64,000 nt of DNA. It comes from Bacteroides coprosuis DSM 18011. Its GTDB lineage: Bacteria > Bacteroidota > Bacteroidia > Bacteroidales > Bacteroidaceae. This document shows, piece by piece, positions 1-10,292 of this stretch. Both the position numbers and the translations under genes were made by a program. Under the pieces are notes generated by a model. That model was given only the letters and a program-made list of their open reading frames with translations. It was not told the DNA's origin and did not search any database. Positions within the stretch are counted from its first letter, which is position 1. Each line of letters starts with the position of its first letter. The DNA lies in contig CM001167.1 in assembly GCA_000212915.1 (NCBI GenBank), forward strand, positions 1,046,780 to 1,110,779, read 5' to 3'.

Positions 1-1973
1 TAGATTATACCGTATATGCTTATTTGTGGAGAGTAAATGTAGGTAGAATACCATTATATCTACTTGACACAGATAATGAAATGAATAGTCAATACGATCG
101 TCCTATAACTCATCAACTTTATGGAGGTGATTGGGAAAATCGTTTGAAGCAAGAAATTTTACTAGGTATTGGAGGTATATTGACTCTTCAGGCACTAGGA
201 ATTGAAAAAGATATCTACCATTGTAATGAGGGGCATGCAGCTCTAATCAATGTTAAACGTATTAGTGATTATGTTGCAAAAGGATTTAGTTTTGATGAAG
301 CTTTAGAACTAGTTAAAGCCTCATCCTTATACACCGTGCATACTCCTGTTCCTGCAGGGCATGATTACTTCGATGAAGGGTTGTTTGGTAAATATATGAG
401 TGGATATCCTGAAAAAATGGGTATATCATGGGATGATCTAATGAACTTAGGTCGTACCAATCCTGGAGATAAAAATGAAAGATTCTGCATGTCTACCTTT
501 GCTTGCAAAACTTGTCAAGAAATTAATGGCGTTAGTAAGCTTCATGGAGCTGTATCTCAACATATGTTTGCCGGCTTATGGAAAGGTTATTTCCCCGAAG
601 AAAATCATGTAGGATATGTTACTAATGGAGTCCACTTTCCTACTTGGTGCTCGTCTAAATGGAAAGAGTTTTATAATAAATACTTTGATCCTTCATTTAT
701 GAAAGATCAGTCCAACGAAAAGATTTGGGAGGCTATTTATAATGTATCCGATGAAGAAATTTGGGAAACTCGTCAATTTAGTAAGCAAAAATTGACAGAT
801 TATATAAAGGAAAGATTTAGTGAAGCTTGGCTAAATAATCAAGGAGATCCTTCACGTATAGTTTCTTTAGTAGAAAAAATAAATCCTAATGCACTTTTAA
901 TTGGTTTTGGCCGTAGGTTTGCTACTTATAAGAGAGCTCACTTGTTATTTATGGATTTAGATAGACTTTCTAAGATTGTAAATGATGAGGAGCATCCAGT
1001 ACAGTTCTTATTTACTGGTAAAGCTCACCCAAATGATGGAGCTGGACAAGGATTAATTAAGCGAATTTTTGAAATAGCAAATCGTCCGGAATTCTTGGGT
1101 AAAATTATTTTCTTAGAAAACTATGATATGTTGTTGGCGCGCCGTTTAGTGTCTGGTGTTGATATCTGGTTAAATACCCCCACACGTCCGCTAGAGGCTT
1201 CGGGAACTTCGGGAGAAAAAGCTCTAATGAATGGTGTGCTCAATTTTTCTGTTCTTGATGGTTGGTGGTACGAAGGTTATCGTGAGAAAGCTGGTTGGGC
1301 ACTTACTGATAAGAGAACGTATGAAAATCAAGATCATCAAGATCAATTAGATGCTGCAACTATCTATTCTACTCTTGAAAATGAAATTATACCTCTTTAT
1401 TATGCTGATAATGAAAAAGGTTATTCACCAGAGTGGATTCAATACATCCGTAATTCTATCGCTCAAATAGCGCCTCATTATACAATGAAGAGAATGCTTG
1501 ATGATTATTATGCTAAGTTCTATCATAGGTTAGCAGATCGTTTTAAGATGTTGTCTGAAGATAATTATGCTAAGACTAAAGAACTTGTAGCGTGGAAACA
1601 GCAGGTTATTAATAAATGGGATAGCATAGAAGTAGTATCTGTAGACAAGAGTGAAGACTTGATGAAGGATAATATGGAAAGTGGACGTCAATATGAAATT
1701 CGCTTTGTCGTTGATGAAAAAGGTCTTGACAATGCTATTGGTATTGATTGTGTTGTCGTTTCTACTGACGTAAATGGAGTTGATGAAATTTATACGATAA
1801 AACCATTTGAAGTAATTCAAAATGTGGGTGATCTCTATACATTCCAAGCTAATGTTAGTATCTCTAATGCTGGCAGCTTTAAGGTGGGGTACAGAATGTA
1901 TCCAAAGCATCCTTACTTACCTCATAAACAAGATTTTTGTTATGTGAGATGGTTCTCATCTGTAATGAATTGA
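1..1973 (+). CDS. glgP: Alpha-glucan (glycogen/maltodextrin) phosphorylase, GT35 short form; 5' end outside window
   Basis: The reading frame is open from base 3 with no start, so the N-terminus lies upstream of the window; about 656 C-terminal residues are visible. The enzyme releases glucose-1-phosphate from alpha-glucans in the cytoplasm, using pyridoxal phosphate. The family signature [14 protein letters not shown] near 1197-1238, followed by [12 protein letters not shown], contains the presumed PLP lysine region and matches the short bacterial branch (about 850 residues) rather than the E. coli GlgP/MalP branch. A C-terminal extension after about base 1640 is typical of Bacteroides copies. 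A terminator follows. The exact glucan substrate cannot be told from sequence. Confidence 0.92.
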   Translation, partial: DYTVYAYLWRVNVGRIPLYLLDTDNEMNSQYDRPITHQLYGGDWENRLKQEILLGIGGILTLQALGIEKDIYHCNEGHAALINVKRISDYVAKGFSFDEALELVKASSLYTVHTPVPAGHDYFDEGLFGKYMSGYPEKMGISWDDLMNLGRTNPGDKNERFCMSTFACKTCQEINGVSKLHGAVSQHMFAGLWKGYFPEENHVGYVTNGVHFPTWCSSKWKEFYNKYFDPSFMKDQSNEKIWEAIYNVSDEEIWETRQFSKQKLTDYIKERFSEAWLNNQGDPSRIVSLVEKINPNALLIGFGRRFATYKRAHLLFMDLDRLSKIVNDEEHPVQFLFTGKAHPNDGAGQGLIKRIFEIANRPEFLGKIIFLENYDMLLARRLVSGVDIWLNTPTRPLEASGTSGEKALMNGVLNFSVLDGWWYEGYREKAGWALTDKRTYENQDHQDQLDAATIYSTLENEIIPLYYADNEKGYSPEWIQYIRNSIAQIAPHYTMKRMLDDYYAKFYHRLADRFKMLSEDNYAKTKELVAWKQQVINKWDSIEVVSVDKSEDLMKDNMESGRQYEIRFVVDEKGLDNAIGIDCVVVSTDVNGVDEIYTIKPFEVIQNVGDLYTFQANVSISNAGSFKVGYRMYPKHPYLPHKQDFCYVRWFSSVMN

Positions 1974-1988
1974 TTTCTATAAATATAA

Positions 1989-2030
1989 GTAAGAGAGTTT
2001 ATCATATGATAGATTCTCTTTTTTTTATGC
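1989..2030 (+). terminator. Rho-independent terminator after glgP
   Basis: An imperfect hairpin (AAGAGAGTTTATCA / TGATAGATTCTCTT) is followed by a run of eight T. It begins 16 bases after the phosphorylase stop codon. Confidence 0.75.
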
Positions 2031-2325
2031 ATTATTAGATGTATAAATATTTGTGTATATCTAAGTTTTATTTGATTTTCTGATTTTTAGACACACTAGG
2101 ATGTTTTGACACCGACATGATGATGACATGACCTAGTCATAGTGAAGTTTTGACACCGATATAGTACTAGTTTAATCCAGTCTTTTTTAAAGGTCTAATA
2201 ATTGTGTATATCTATACGTTTTTTTCTGTATATAGAAAATACAAGTTTTAAAATTGAATATTTAGATAGCATAGAGGAGAGCGTTCAGAATTCAGAATGA
2301 GAGTATAAGAGATAAAGGTATAAAA

Positions 2326-2357
2326 AGAAAGGCATTACCGTAGTAATGCCTTTTCTA
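2326..2357 (-). terminator. Terminator of rpsP
   Basis: The hairpin AAAAGGCATTACTACGGTAATGCCTTTC is read on the minus strand and followed by T-rich sequence. It lies about 30 bases past the rpsP stop. Confidence 0.8.
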
Positions 2358-2386
2358 TCTGTTTGAAATAAGTATTGTTCTAATTT

Positions 2387-2941
2387 TTATTCAGCAGTAG
2401 CTTCAGGTGTTTCTTCTGTTGCTTCTTCTGCTTGAGCCTCAGCTTTAGCTGCTTCTTCTGCTGCTTGTTTTTCAGCTTCTTCAGCTGCTTTCTTTTCTGC
2501 TAAAGCTTTAGCTTTTTCTTCGTTAGCTTTGATTTCAGCATCTAAACGAGCTTTTTCTGCTGCTTTTTCTGCTGCATCTTCTTTAGCTTTGATAGCTTCT
2601 AGACCAGATGTTTTCTTGTTTTTCCAAGCTTCGAATTTTGCTTCTGCTTCTGCTTCACCGAAAGCGCCTTTTGCAACGCCGCCAAGTAGGTGTTTTTTCA
2701 TATATACACCTTCGCGAGATAGAATGTTACGAACTGTGTCAGAAGGTTGAGCGCCGTTCATAACCCATTTAACTGCACTGTCGAAATTCAAATCTACTGT
2801 AGCAGGATTGGTATTTGGATTATATGTACCAATCTTCTCAATAAATTTACCATCACGTGGTGCTCTGCTGTCTGCAATGATAATAGAGTAAAAAGCATAG
2901 CTTTTACGACCATTTCTTTGCAATCTAATTCTTGTTGCCAT
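2387..2941 (-). CDS. rpsP: 30S ribosomal protein S16 with Ala/Glu-rich C-terminal extension
   Basis: The first 80 or so residues match bacterial S16 ([42 protein letters not shown] in part), a small-subunit protein needed for 30S assembly. At 184 residues it is about twice the E. coli length. The second half is a charged Ala/Glu/Lys-rich tail, probably helical, which is normal for Bacteroidetes S16 and explains a long shadow ORF on the opposite strand. It stands alone, not with rimM and trmD as in Proteobacteria. Start ATG at 2941 agrees with the family. Confidence 0.96.
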   Translation of the reverse strand: MATRIRLQRNGRKSYAFYSIIIADSRAPRDGKFIEKIGTYNPNTNPATVDLNFDSAVKWVMNGAQPSDTVRNILSREGVYMKKHLLGGVAKGAFGEAEAEAKFEAWKNKKTSGLEAIKAKEDAAEKAAEKARLDAEIKANEEKAKALAEKKAAEEAEKQAAEEAAKAEAQAEEATEETPEATAE

Positions 2942-3106
2942 TTAAAAAATGTTTTTTAAAATTTATGATTTGAATTAAGCTATTAACTCGTAATAGCGCG
3001 GCAAAGATATATGATTTGTTTCTAATGACAAAGCTTTTAACCTACTTTGTCAGTTTGCTACACTATTGATAGACTATCTTTTACAACTTTATAGGAGAAG
3101 ATTAAC

Positions 3107-4405
3107 TTAGGAGTATCTCTTGGGGTATCGAAAGAGAATAGCTAGTAAAGCAATAATCCCCATCGTAAAAGGATAATATAAATAACCCACAATACTTATG
3201 GGAGATATATTAGCCAGTCCCGCAGCCATAAGTAGTTGTGCACCATAAGGAATTAATCCCTGTATAAAACAAGAAAAGGTATCTAGGATACTAGCACTCT
3301 TACGTCTATCTAGTCCAAATTTAATTGCTATATCTTTGGCGATAGGTCCTATAGTAATTATAGCAATGGTATTATTAGCTGTGCAAAGATTAGCAATACT
3401 AACTAGTCCTGCAATGCTTAGCTCTGCAGCTCTTTTAGAGTTAATATGTTTGGTGAGTTTGTGAATAATATAATCTATCCCTCCATTAAATCGGATAAGC
3501 TCAAGCATCCCACCCGCAAGTAGAGTAATTATAATAAGCTCGCCCATACCCATTATTCCATCTCCCATGGCTCCAAACCATCCAAAAAAATCAAACTGTC
3601 CCGAAATAATACCTATTAAACCAGAAGTAACAATTCCTAGAGAAAGTACGAGTACAACATGTACACCTGCTAGGGCTGTTACTAATACGACAAAGTAAGG
3701 AATTACTCTAATCCATTCTATCTTTTCGATTTGAATAGGAGCATCTATGGGTAGTCCTAAATAAACGTATAATGCTAGCACGAGTATAGCTGCAGGAATA
3801 ACAATCATTGAGTTTACCTTAAACTTATCTCGCATTACGCATTCTTGTGTTCGTGTTGAAGCAATCGTCGTATCTGAGATAAAAGATAAATTATCTCCAA
3901 AGAAAGAACCTCCAACAACAACTGCAACCATAAACGGCAAGGCTATATCAACCTTGTCTGCTAACCCTACTGCTACAGGAGTTAGGGCAACAATCGTACC
4001 TACACTTGTGCCTATTGATAAGGATATAAAGCAAGCAGCTATAAATATTCCTGCGAGCAATAAATTACTGGGTAGTATATGCAGCGTAAGATCTACAGTA
4101 GCATCAATTGCACCCATACTTTTTGCACATTCAGCAAAAGCTCCTGCAAGGATAAAAATCCAAATCATCAGCATAATATTCCTATTGGCTGCACCTTTAG
4201 AGAACTGAAGTAATCTTTGTTCTATCGGTAATCCTTTGGTAATCAATACGGCATAAGCAGATGAAAGCAGGAAGGCTACAGTAATAGGAACCTTGTAGAA
4301 GTCATTGACAATAAGTGATGTAACAAGGTATATGCATAGAAAAACGAGTAAAGGACTTAGTGCTAACCATCCCGGTAGAGGTTGCTGCTCTTTAAAATTA
4401 TTCAT
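3107..4405 (-). CDS. Na+/H+ antiporter, NhaC family
   Basis: This 432-residue integral membrane protein has roughly 11-12 hydrophobic segments. The conserved core around residues 130-190 (SIGTSVGTIVALTPVAVG, then GGSFFGDNLSFISDTT) is the hallmark of NhaC-type Na+/H+ or Na+-coupled exchangers. Such proteins exchange sodium for protons or act as malate-lactate type antiporters at the inner membrane. It appears monocistronic, with rpsP downstream on the same strand separated by 165 bp. The ion specificity is inferred from the family only. Confidence 0.85.
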   Translation of the reverse strand: MNNFKEQQPLPGWLALSPLLVFLCIYLVTSLIVNDFYKVPITVAFLLSSAYAVLITKGLPIEQRLLQFSKGAANRNIMLMIWIFILAGAFAECAKSMGAIDATVDLTLHILPSNLLLAGIFIAACFISLSIGTSVGTIVALTPVAVGLADKVDIALPFMVAVVVGGSFFGDNLSFISDTTIASTRTQECVMRDKFKVNSMIVIPAAILVLALYVYLGLPIDAPIQIEKIEWIRVIPYFVVLVTALAGVHVVLVLSLGIVTSGLIGIISGQFDFFGWFGAMGDGIMGMGELIIITLLAGGMLELIRFNGGIDYIIHKLTKHINSKRAAELSIAGLVSIANLCTANNTIAIITIGPIAKDIAIKFGLDRRKSASILDTFSCFIQGLIPYGAQLLMAAGLANISPISIVGYLYYPFTMGIIALLAILFRYPKRYS

Positions 4406-4615
4406 GAAGTATAATTAATTATACGATATAAATCGTGATATTTGTAGAATGTTAAGAATATAGAGTTTCTTCTTTAAATTGTTTGTATTCTCTGTATATT
4501 AAAGAATGAGCAAAGGTATAATTTCTTTTTTTAGAATGAAATATTGTTTTAGAAAGCTCTGAACATATTCTTGCATCATATTGTTTCTTCCTATTAATAA
4601 AGTTTGAAAAGATAA

Positions 4616-4963
4616 GTGTCGGTAAAAGTGAAAAATAGTATTCGTTATTTTCTGTTGATTCTCTTTGTGAGTTATGCAGCAGGAATAACTCTATTTACCC
4701 ACTCGCATGTTATTAATGGGGTGACTATTGTTCACTCTCACCCTTATAATAAAGATGTACCACATAGTCACTCTACTGTAGAGCTGGATTTATTGCATTT
4801 GTTGAATCATTTTGTTTCAACTTCTCTAGTTGTGGTAGCTATTACCCAACTTTTTATACCTCTTTTTTCTGTCACTTTATTTTCTAAGCCTATTGATATC
4901 AGATATCATGTGCCCTATTTTGGGTTGGCTTATCTTCGTGCACCTCCAGTACTATTCTCCTAA
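4616..4963 (+). CDS. Small His-rich membrane protein upstream of a TonB receptor
   Basis: This 115-residue protein starts with GTG (4616; a second GTG at 4628 is possible). It has a hydrophobic segment near residues 10-27 and another near 64-90. Between them is a His-rich loop with HSHVINGVTIVHSHPYNK and PHSHS motifs, a likely divalent-metal binding patch facing the periplasm. It ends 95 bp before the TonB-dependent receptor and is probably co-transcribed, which suggests a metal or metal-complex uptake or sensing unit. I do not recognise a named function; the metal role is inference. Confidence 0.65.
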   Translation: MSVKVKNSIRYFLLILFVSYAAGITLFTHSHVINGVTIVHSHPYNKDVPHSHSTVELDLLHLLNHFVSTSLVVVAITQLFIPLFSVTLFSKPIDIRYHVPYFGLAYLRAPPVLFS

Positions 4964-5058
4964 AATGGAATCCTTATTTGCTTAAAATTTTAAGGCTAAC
5001 CTCATGGTTTAGTCAAAACAGGTTACGGCTATTTCGATAGCCATGAAAATAGTATTAT

Positions 5059-7368
5059 ATGAAATTTAAATATTTATTGCTACTTCTTTTTTTAGGATGT
5101 AGCTGGGCATTGCATGCCAATGTTGAACCAACTGAAGAGAAGAAAGGTTCAGATGCAAATATCGTAGGTCATGTTGTAGATAAAAACTCCAAAGAGCACC
5201 TTTCCTATATTACAGTCGCATTGAAAGGAACTACTGTAGGAACAGTAACAGACAACACTGGTCATTACTTTTTGAAGAATTTGCCACAAGGAGAATTTGT
5301 CTTAGAGGTTTCCTCCGTAGGTTACAAAACGGTTCGAAAGAATGTGTTACTTAAAAAAGGAGTGACGCTAGAAATTGATTTTGAGATTGAAGAAGATATG
5401 GTTGCGCTAGATGGTGTTGTGGTTTCTGCCAATCGTAGTGAAACAAAAAGAAGAATGGCTCCTACATTGGTAAATGTAGTCGATTTTAAGTTGTTTGAAA
5501 ACACAAACTCTGCTACTTTATCTCAGGGATTAAACTTTCAACCAGGTGTACGTGTTGAAAACAACTGTCAAAATTGTGGTTTTCAGCAAGTGCGTATAAA
5601 TGGTTTAGATGGTCCTTATACTCAAATACTAATTGATTCTCGCCCTATATTTAGTGCATTAGCTGGTGTATATGGATTAGAGCAAATACCTGCAAATATG
5701 ATAGAGCGAGTAGAGGTTATGCGTGGAGGTGGCTCTGCTCTTTTTGGTTCGTCAGCAATTGCTGGAACTATAAATATTATTACCAAAGAGCCTTTAAGAA
5801 ATTCAGGACAACTGAGCCATACTCTTACAGGTATAGGTGGGACATCTGTATTTGATAATAATACTCAGCTAAATGCTTCTTTAGTTACTGATGATAATAA
5901 AGCAGGGCTATATATCTTTGGTCAAAATAGATATAGATCGGGTTATGATAGCGATGGAGATGGATTTACTGAATTACCTAAGTTGAAAAATCAAACTGTA
6001 GGTTTTCGCTCTTACCTAAAAACAAGTTTATATTCTAAATTGACTTTTGAATATCATCATATGGAAGAGTTTCGTAGAGGAGGTGATAAACTTAATCGTC
6101 CTCCACATGAAGCTAATATTGCTGAACAACTTCAACATTCTATTAATGGAGGTGGGTTAAAGTTTGATTATTTTAGTCCTGATGAAAAAAATAGAGTAAG
6201 TGTTTTTACCTCTGCACAGCATACTAATAGAGATAGTTACTATGGTCCAGGAGAAGATCCTATGCATGCGTATGGAAAAACTACCGATTTAACCTATATG
6301 GCTGGTTCGCAATATGTTCATAGTTTTGACAAAGCTTTTTTTATGCCGTCAGATCTTACTGCTGGGATAGAGTATAATATGGATAGGCTGGAAGATGACT
6401 TATGGGGGTATGAACGTTATACAAAACAAATAGTAAATATTGGAAGTGCATTTCTACAAAATGAATGGAAAAATGATAAATGGGGAATATTAATTGGTGG
6501 TCGTTTAGATAAGCATAGTCTATTGAAGAATGCTGTGTTTAGTCCACGTGCCAACTTGCGTTTTAACCCTACCGAAGATATCAATATTCGCATGAGCTAC
6601 TCTGCTGGTTTTAGAGCCCCTCAAACTTTTGATGAAGATCTTCATGTCGATAATGTTGGAGGTATGGTATCTATGATTGAAGTAGACCCTAACCTTAAAG
6701 AAGAGAAATCTCATAGTTTAAGTACTTCAGTAGATTTTTATCATAGAGTAGGAGCATTTCAATTTAACTTATTGGCAGAAGGTTTCTTTACTAAACTATC
6801 AGATGTCTTTGTTCTTGAAAATAAAGGAGTAAATAGTGATAATATTTTAATTAAAGAGCGTAGAAATGGTTCGGGTGCTAAAGTTATGGGTATGAACTTG
6901 GAGGGGAAAATGGCTTACTTAAACTATCTACAGATACAAGGTGGTATGACCTGGCAAAAAAGTAGATATAATAAAGCTGAGAAGTGGAGTGAAACAGAAC
7001 CTGCACAACGTCGTATCTTTAGAACTCCAGACGTATATGGTTACCTTACAGCTACTTATACTCCAATAAAACCTTTGAGTATTTCGTTATCAGGTACCTA
7101 TACTGGACCTATGTATGTGCAACATCTTAAAGGTGTAATAGACAAGGATAGAATAGAGCATACGAGAAGTTTTATTGATGTAGGAGCTAAAATAGCTTAT
7201 GATTTCAAGCTGATGACAGCTGTTACCCTACAATTAAATATGGGTGTTGATAACCTATTTAATGAATATCAAAAAGACTTTGATAAGGGGGCTGACCGTG
7301 ATTCTAATTATATCTATGGACCAGGGATGCCTAGAAGTTATTTTGCTGGAGTAAAAATCAGCTATTAA
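5059..7368 (+). CDS. TonB-dependent outer-membrane receptor with carboxypeptidase-D-like N-terminal domain
   Basis: The 769-residue protein has a signal peptide (residues 1-20), a CarboxypepD_reg-like beta domain (about 33-115), a plug domain (about 130-245) and a 22-strand barrel ending in an aromatic residue (KISY). The plug carries ENNCQNCGFQQVRINGLDGPY, a Cys-pair motif seen in one subfamily of Bacteroidetes receptors. There is no SusD partner, so it is not a polysaccharide-utilisation SusC. The His-rich protein just upstream favours a metal or metallo-cofactor ligand, but the substrate is unknown. A strong terminator follows. Confidence 0.88.
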   Translation: MKFKYLLLLLFLGCSWALHANVEPTEEKKGSDANIVGHVVDKNSKEHLSYITVALKGTTVGTVTDNTGHYFLKNLPQGEFVLEVSSVGYKTVRKNVLLKKGVTLEIDFEIEEDMVALDGVVVSANRSETKRRMAPTLVNVVDFKLFENTNSATLSQGLNFQPGVRVENNCQNCGFQQVRINGLDGPYTQILIDSRPIFSALAGVYGLEQIPANMIERVEVMRGGGSALFGSSAIAGTINIITKEPLRNSGQLSHTLTGIGGTSVFDNNTQLNASLVTDDNKAGLYIFGQNRYRSGYDSDGDGFTELPKLKNQTVGFRSYLKTSLYSKLTFEYHHMEEFRRGGDKLNRPPHEANIAEQLQHSINGGGLKFDYFSPDEKNRVSVFTSAQHTNRDSYYGPGEDPMHAYGKTTDLTYMAGSQYVHSFDKAFFMPSDLTAGIEYNMDRLEDDLWGYERYTKQIVNIGSAFLQNEWKNDKWGILIGGRLDKHSLLKNAVFSPRANLRFNPTEDINIRMSYSAGFRAPQTFDEDLHVDNVGGMVSMIEVDPNLKEEKSHSLSTSVDFYHRVGAFQFNLLAEGFFTKLSDVFVLENKGVNSDNILIKERRNGSGAKVMGMNLEGKMAYLNYLQIQGGMTWQKSRYNKAEKWSETEPAQRRIFRTPDVYGYLTATYTPIKPLSISLSGTYTGPMYVQHLKGVIDKDRIEHTRSFIDVGAKIAYDFKLMTAVTLQLNMGVDNLFNEYQKDFDKGADRDSNYIYGPGMPRSYFAGVKISY

Positions 7369-7388
7369 GTTATTTAATTAGTTTAATT

Positions 7389-7426
7389 AAAAGACCTTCA
7401 TCATTTTATGTTGAGGGTCTTTTTTA
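7389..7426 (+). terminator. Terminator after the TonB receptor gene
   Basis: The inverted repeat AAGACCTTCATCA / TTGAGGGTCTT has a short loop and is followed by six T. Confidence 0.8.
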
Positions 7427-7547
7427 TAGGTGCGAAACAATATTTATTAAAGAAGCCTTATGACGAAAGCTCTCCGTATTAGAAAAATCTTATATCTTTA
7501 GATATGGTTAGACCGAATAAAATTGATAGAATTGACAATAAAACAGA

Positions 7548-8543
7548 ATGAATAAACATATTAGACACTTGTTTTTTCTAATGGGACTGGCTGCTATTAT
7601 TTTTATGATGGTTGGCTTTGACTTGACTCTATCTTCCTTGTTTGCACTAATAAAACAAGCGGGTTTTTATTTTCCTATTGTATTGTTACTGTGGATATTG
7701 ATATATGCTATAAATACTTGTTCCTGGCGACAAATACTGAGTAGTCTTGCCGGGAATAAAGTACCTTGGAATAAACTTTATAAATTTACAGTATCGGGAT
7801 TTGCTCTAAACTATGTTACTCCAGGAGGCCTAAATGGAGGAGAGCCTTATCGTATTTTAGAACTTAAAGAATATGTAGGTGTGGCACGAGCCACATCTTC
7901 AACTATGCTTTATGTGATCGTTCATATAGGTTCACATCTCTTATTTTGGGCTTTAGGAGCGTTCTTGTTCCTTTTCTACCCTACTCCTAGGGGTTATCTC
8001 ATTGTGGCGGTTGTGGTGCTTATTACAACACTCATCATTCTTTTCTTGTTCCATAAAATGATGCACAAAGGTATGGCTCAATTATTTGCCTTTTTATTAA
8101 TAAAAATCCCATGGATAGGTAAATACATTAAAAAATTTGAAGAGAGTCACCATGATGTAATTGAGAAGATTGACAATGAAGTACGAACTGTTTATGTAAA
8201 TCATTCTCAAAACTTTTATAAAGCATTGGGGCTGGAGCTTACTGCAAGAGTTCTAGGATGCGTAGAGATTTGGCTATTGATTGTTCCATTGATGGGATAT
8301 AGCAATTTTATTCTTTCTTATTTCATTATGGCTATATCATCATTAATGGCTAATATATTATTTTTTATGCCGATGCAATTGGGTGGCAGAGAAGGTGGGT
8401 TTACGCTTGCCTTCACAGTATTAGGTTTGTCACCTCAATATGGGTTGTTTGTGGGTTTACTCGTGCGTATAAGAGAGTTAGTCTGGATTGCTATAGGAAT
8501 ACTCTTAATACAAGTGGGTAGGTCAAAAAACAAAAAAGGATAA
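7548..8543 (+). CDS. Lysylphosphatidylglycerol synthase TM-region / flippase-like membrane protein
   Basis: The 331-residue protein consists of about eight transmembrane helices. It matches the UPF0104 / LPG_synthase_TM family by the segment NYVTPGGLNGGEPYRILELKE (first 20 residues; about 89-110) and the QLGGREGGF motif near residues 282-290. The catalytic lysyl-transferase domain of MprF is absent, so only the membrane (flippase-like) half is present. Such stand-alone proteins are common in Bacteroidetes and are thought to move or sense lipids; the actual substrate is unknown. It is convergent with the RNase gene and shares a terminator with it. Confidence 0.8.
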   Translation: MNKHIRHLFFLMGLAAIIFMMVGFDLTLSSLFALIKQAGFYFPIVLLLWILIYAINTCSWRQILSSLAGNKVPWNKLYKFTVSGFALNYVTPGGLNGGEPYRILELKEYVGVARATSSTMLYVIVHIGSHLLFWALGAFLFLFYPTPRGYLIVAVVVLITTLIILFLFHKMMHKGMAQLFAFLLIKIPWIGKYIKKFEESHHDVIEKIDNEVRTVYVNHSQNFYKALGLELTARVLGCVEIWLLIVPLMGYSNFILSYFIMAISSLMANILFFMPMQLGGREGGFTLAFTVLGLSPQYGLFVGLLVRIRELVWIAIGILLIQVGRSKNKKG

Positions 8544-8565
8544 CTGGTCAGTTATCCTTTTTTGT
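8532..8565. terminator. Bidirectional terminator between convergent genes
   Basis: The near-perfect palindrome AAAAAAGGATAACTGGTCAGTTATCCTTTTTT fills the 22-bp gap between the flippase-like gene and the RNase gene, with A and T tracts serving both strands. Confidence 0.85.
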
Positions 8566-10143
8566 TTAAATCTTAGTTTCTATTTCTTCTTTCATATCCA
8601 ATTCTTCTCCATCAGCATCATAAAACAAATATTCTAAAAATGCTAATTTCTGACTCGGTATGATTTTGATGCCAAATCCGTATTTCATTTGCCATCTTCT
8701 CTTAAGAGAAATGACACCTTGATTGATATAGGCCGCTACATACGGATGGACGTGTAATGAAAATCGCTTTTTCTTTAATTTGTGGACTAAGTAATCAATT
8801 TTATTCTCTAGTGTGTCCGTAAACAAAATGGAAGATTTGATACTTCCTTTTCCAAAGCAGGTTGGGCAGGTTTCTAGTGTGTTAACATCCATGGCTGGAC
8901 GAACTCTTTGGCGGGTTATTTGCATTAACCCAAATTTGCTTAAAGGTAGGATATTATGACGTGCTCTATCTTTTTGCATATTAGCACACATTCTTTCATA
9001 TATCTTTTGTCTATTGGCTGATTCATTCATATCAATGAAGTCAATGACAATAATTCCACCCATATCCCTTAGGCGTAATTGACGTGCAATCTCATCTGCT
9101 GCTCCTAGGTTCACTTCCACTGCATTGGCTTCTTGACCATTAGCATTTTTGGTTCGATTTCCACTATTGACATCTACAACATGTAGTGCTTCAGTGTGTT
9201 CGATAATGAGATAAGCTCCACGTTTATATGAAACAGTTTTACCAAACGAAGATTTAATTTGTTTGGTAATGTCAAAGTTGTCAAATATTGGCAGTTGCCC
9301 TTTGTAACGCTTAACTATGTTTTCTTTATCAGGAGCGATAAGTTTAACATAGTCTCTAATTTCGTTGTACACCACTTCATCATTAATATATATATTTTTG
9401 AATGAAGGGTTAAATAAATCTCTTAATAGAGCTACAGCTCTACTTGTTTCTTCGAAAATCAAAGTAGGAAACTTTGTTGCACGCTGAACTTTTTTAATAG
9501 ATTCATCCCAGCGTTTTAATAAAAGCTTTAGCTCAGCATCTAATTCAGCCACTCTTTTATCTTCGGCTACTGTACGTACAATAACACCAAAGTTCTTTGG
9601 CTTGATACTTCTAAGAAGTTGCTTTAAACGAGCTCTTTCTTTACTTGATTTGATTTTTTGAGAAACAGATACCTTATCATTGAAAGGGATAAGGACTAAA
9701 TATCTACCTGCAAAAGATAGTTCAGATGTTAATCTGGGACCTTTTGTGGAAATAGGTTCTTTAGCTATCTGAACAACTACTTCTTGTCCAACTTTTAGTA
9801 CATCAGAAATACTACCATCTTTGTCTATATCTGGAAGCATATTTGCTTTTGACATAGGAGGTAATTTTTTACGATTACTTAAAGTTTGTTTGACATACTT
9901 TCCTAGAGAATTAAATTGAGGTCCTAAATCTAAATAGTGTAAAAAAGCATCTTTTTCATAACCGACATCGACAAAGCAGGCATTTAGCCCTGGCATTAAT
10001 TTCTTAACGCGACCTAAGTACATATTCCCAACAGAAAAGGATATATTAACTCCTTCACTTTGAAGTTCCACAAGACTTTTGTCCTCTAAAAGAGCTAAGG
10101 AAACTTCTTTGGGTTGTACATCTACTACTAATTCGCTTGTCAC
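8566..10143 (-). CDS. rng: Ribonuclease E/G family endoribonuclease
   Basis: At 525 residues this is the RNase G length class, lacking the RNase E C-terminal scaffold. An S1 RNA-binding domain (GNMYLGRVKKLMPGLNACF and following, about residues 39-90) precedes the catalytic core with the metal-binding aspartates in VVDVNSG and IVIDFIDM. The zinc-link motif CPTCFGKG is present near residue 420. It matures rRNA and degrades mRNA in the cytoplasm. It lies just downstream, on the same strand, of a tiny ribosomal-type protein and HU, which is the usual Bacteroidetes arrangement. Confidence 0.93.
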   Translation of the reverse strand: MTSELVVDVQPKEVSLALLEDKSLVELQSEGVNISFSVGNMYLGRVKKLMPGLNACFVDVGYEKDAFLHYLDLGPQFNSLGKYVKQTLSNRKKLPPMSKANMLPDIDKDGSISDVLKVGQEVVVQIAKEPISTKGPRLTSELSFAGRYLVLIPFNDKVSVSQKIKSSKERARLKQLLRSIKPKNFGVIVRTVAEDKRVAELDAELKLLLKRWDESIKKVQRATKFPTLIFEETSRAVALLRDLFNPSFKNIYINDEVVYNEIRDYVKLIAPDKENIVKRYKGQLPIFDNFDITKQIKSSFGKTVSYKRGAYLIIEHTEALHVVDVNSGNRTKNANGQEANAVEVNLGAADEIARQLRLRDMGGIIVIDFIDMNESANRQKIYERMCANMQKDRARHNILPLSKFGLMQITRQRVRPAMDVNTLETCPTCFGKGSIKSSILFTDTLENKIDYLVHKLKKKRFSLHVHPYVAAYINQGVISLKRRWQMKYGFGIKIIPSQKLAFLEYLFYDADGEELDMKEEIETKI

Positions 10144-10292
10144 AGTTATTTTACTATTTATTATAAATACATTAATAGTGAACGATTGAATAACCCCATT
10201 TGTTCACAATCTTTACTTAAACAAAGAACAAACTAGAAAGATATTTAATCTTTGCAAGTTTGTTCTTTGCTTTGATGTACAGACTACAAAAA

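Larger units (their letters stand above)
1974..2386. other. 413-bp gap with repeated GACACCGACATGA-like motifs
   Basis: Apart from the glgP terminator at the left and the rpsP terminator at the right, this gap has no credible ORF. It holds two copies of a GACACCGAyAT motif (2108-2120 and 2152-2164), bracketed by two copies of TTGTGTATATCTA near 2052 and 2202. The same motif occurs twice more at 42738-42775, also in a gap behind a core gene. I cannot assign a function. Confidence 0.5.

Noticed and set aside
2529-2959. Two plus-strand frames opposite rpsP
   Set aside because: They mirror the Ala/Glu-rich coding of S16 and have no independent signals.
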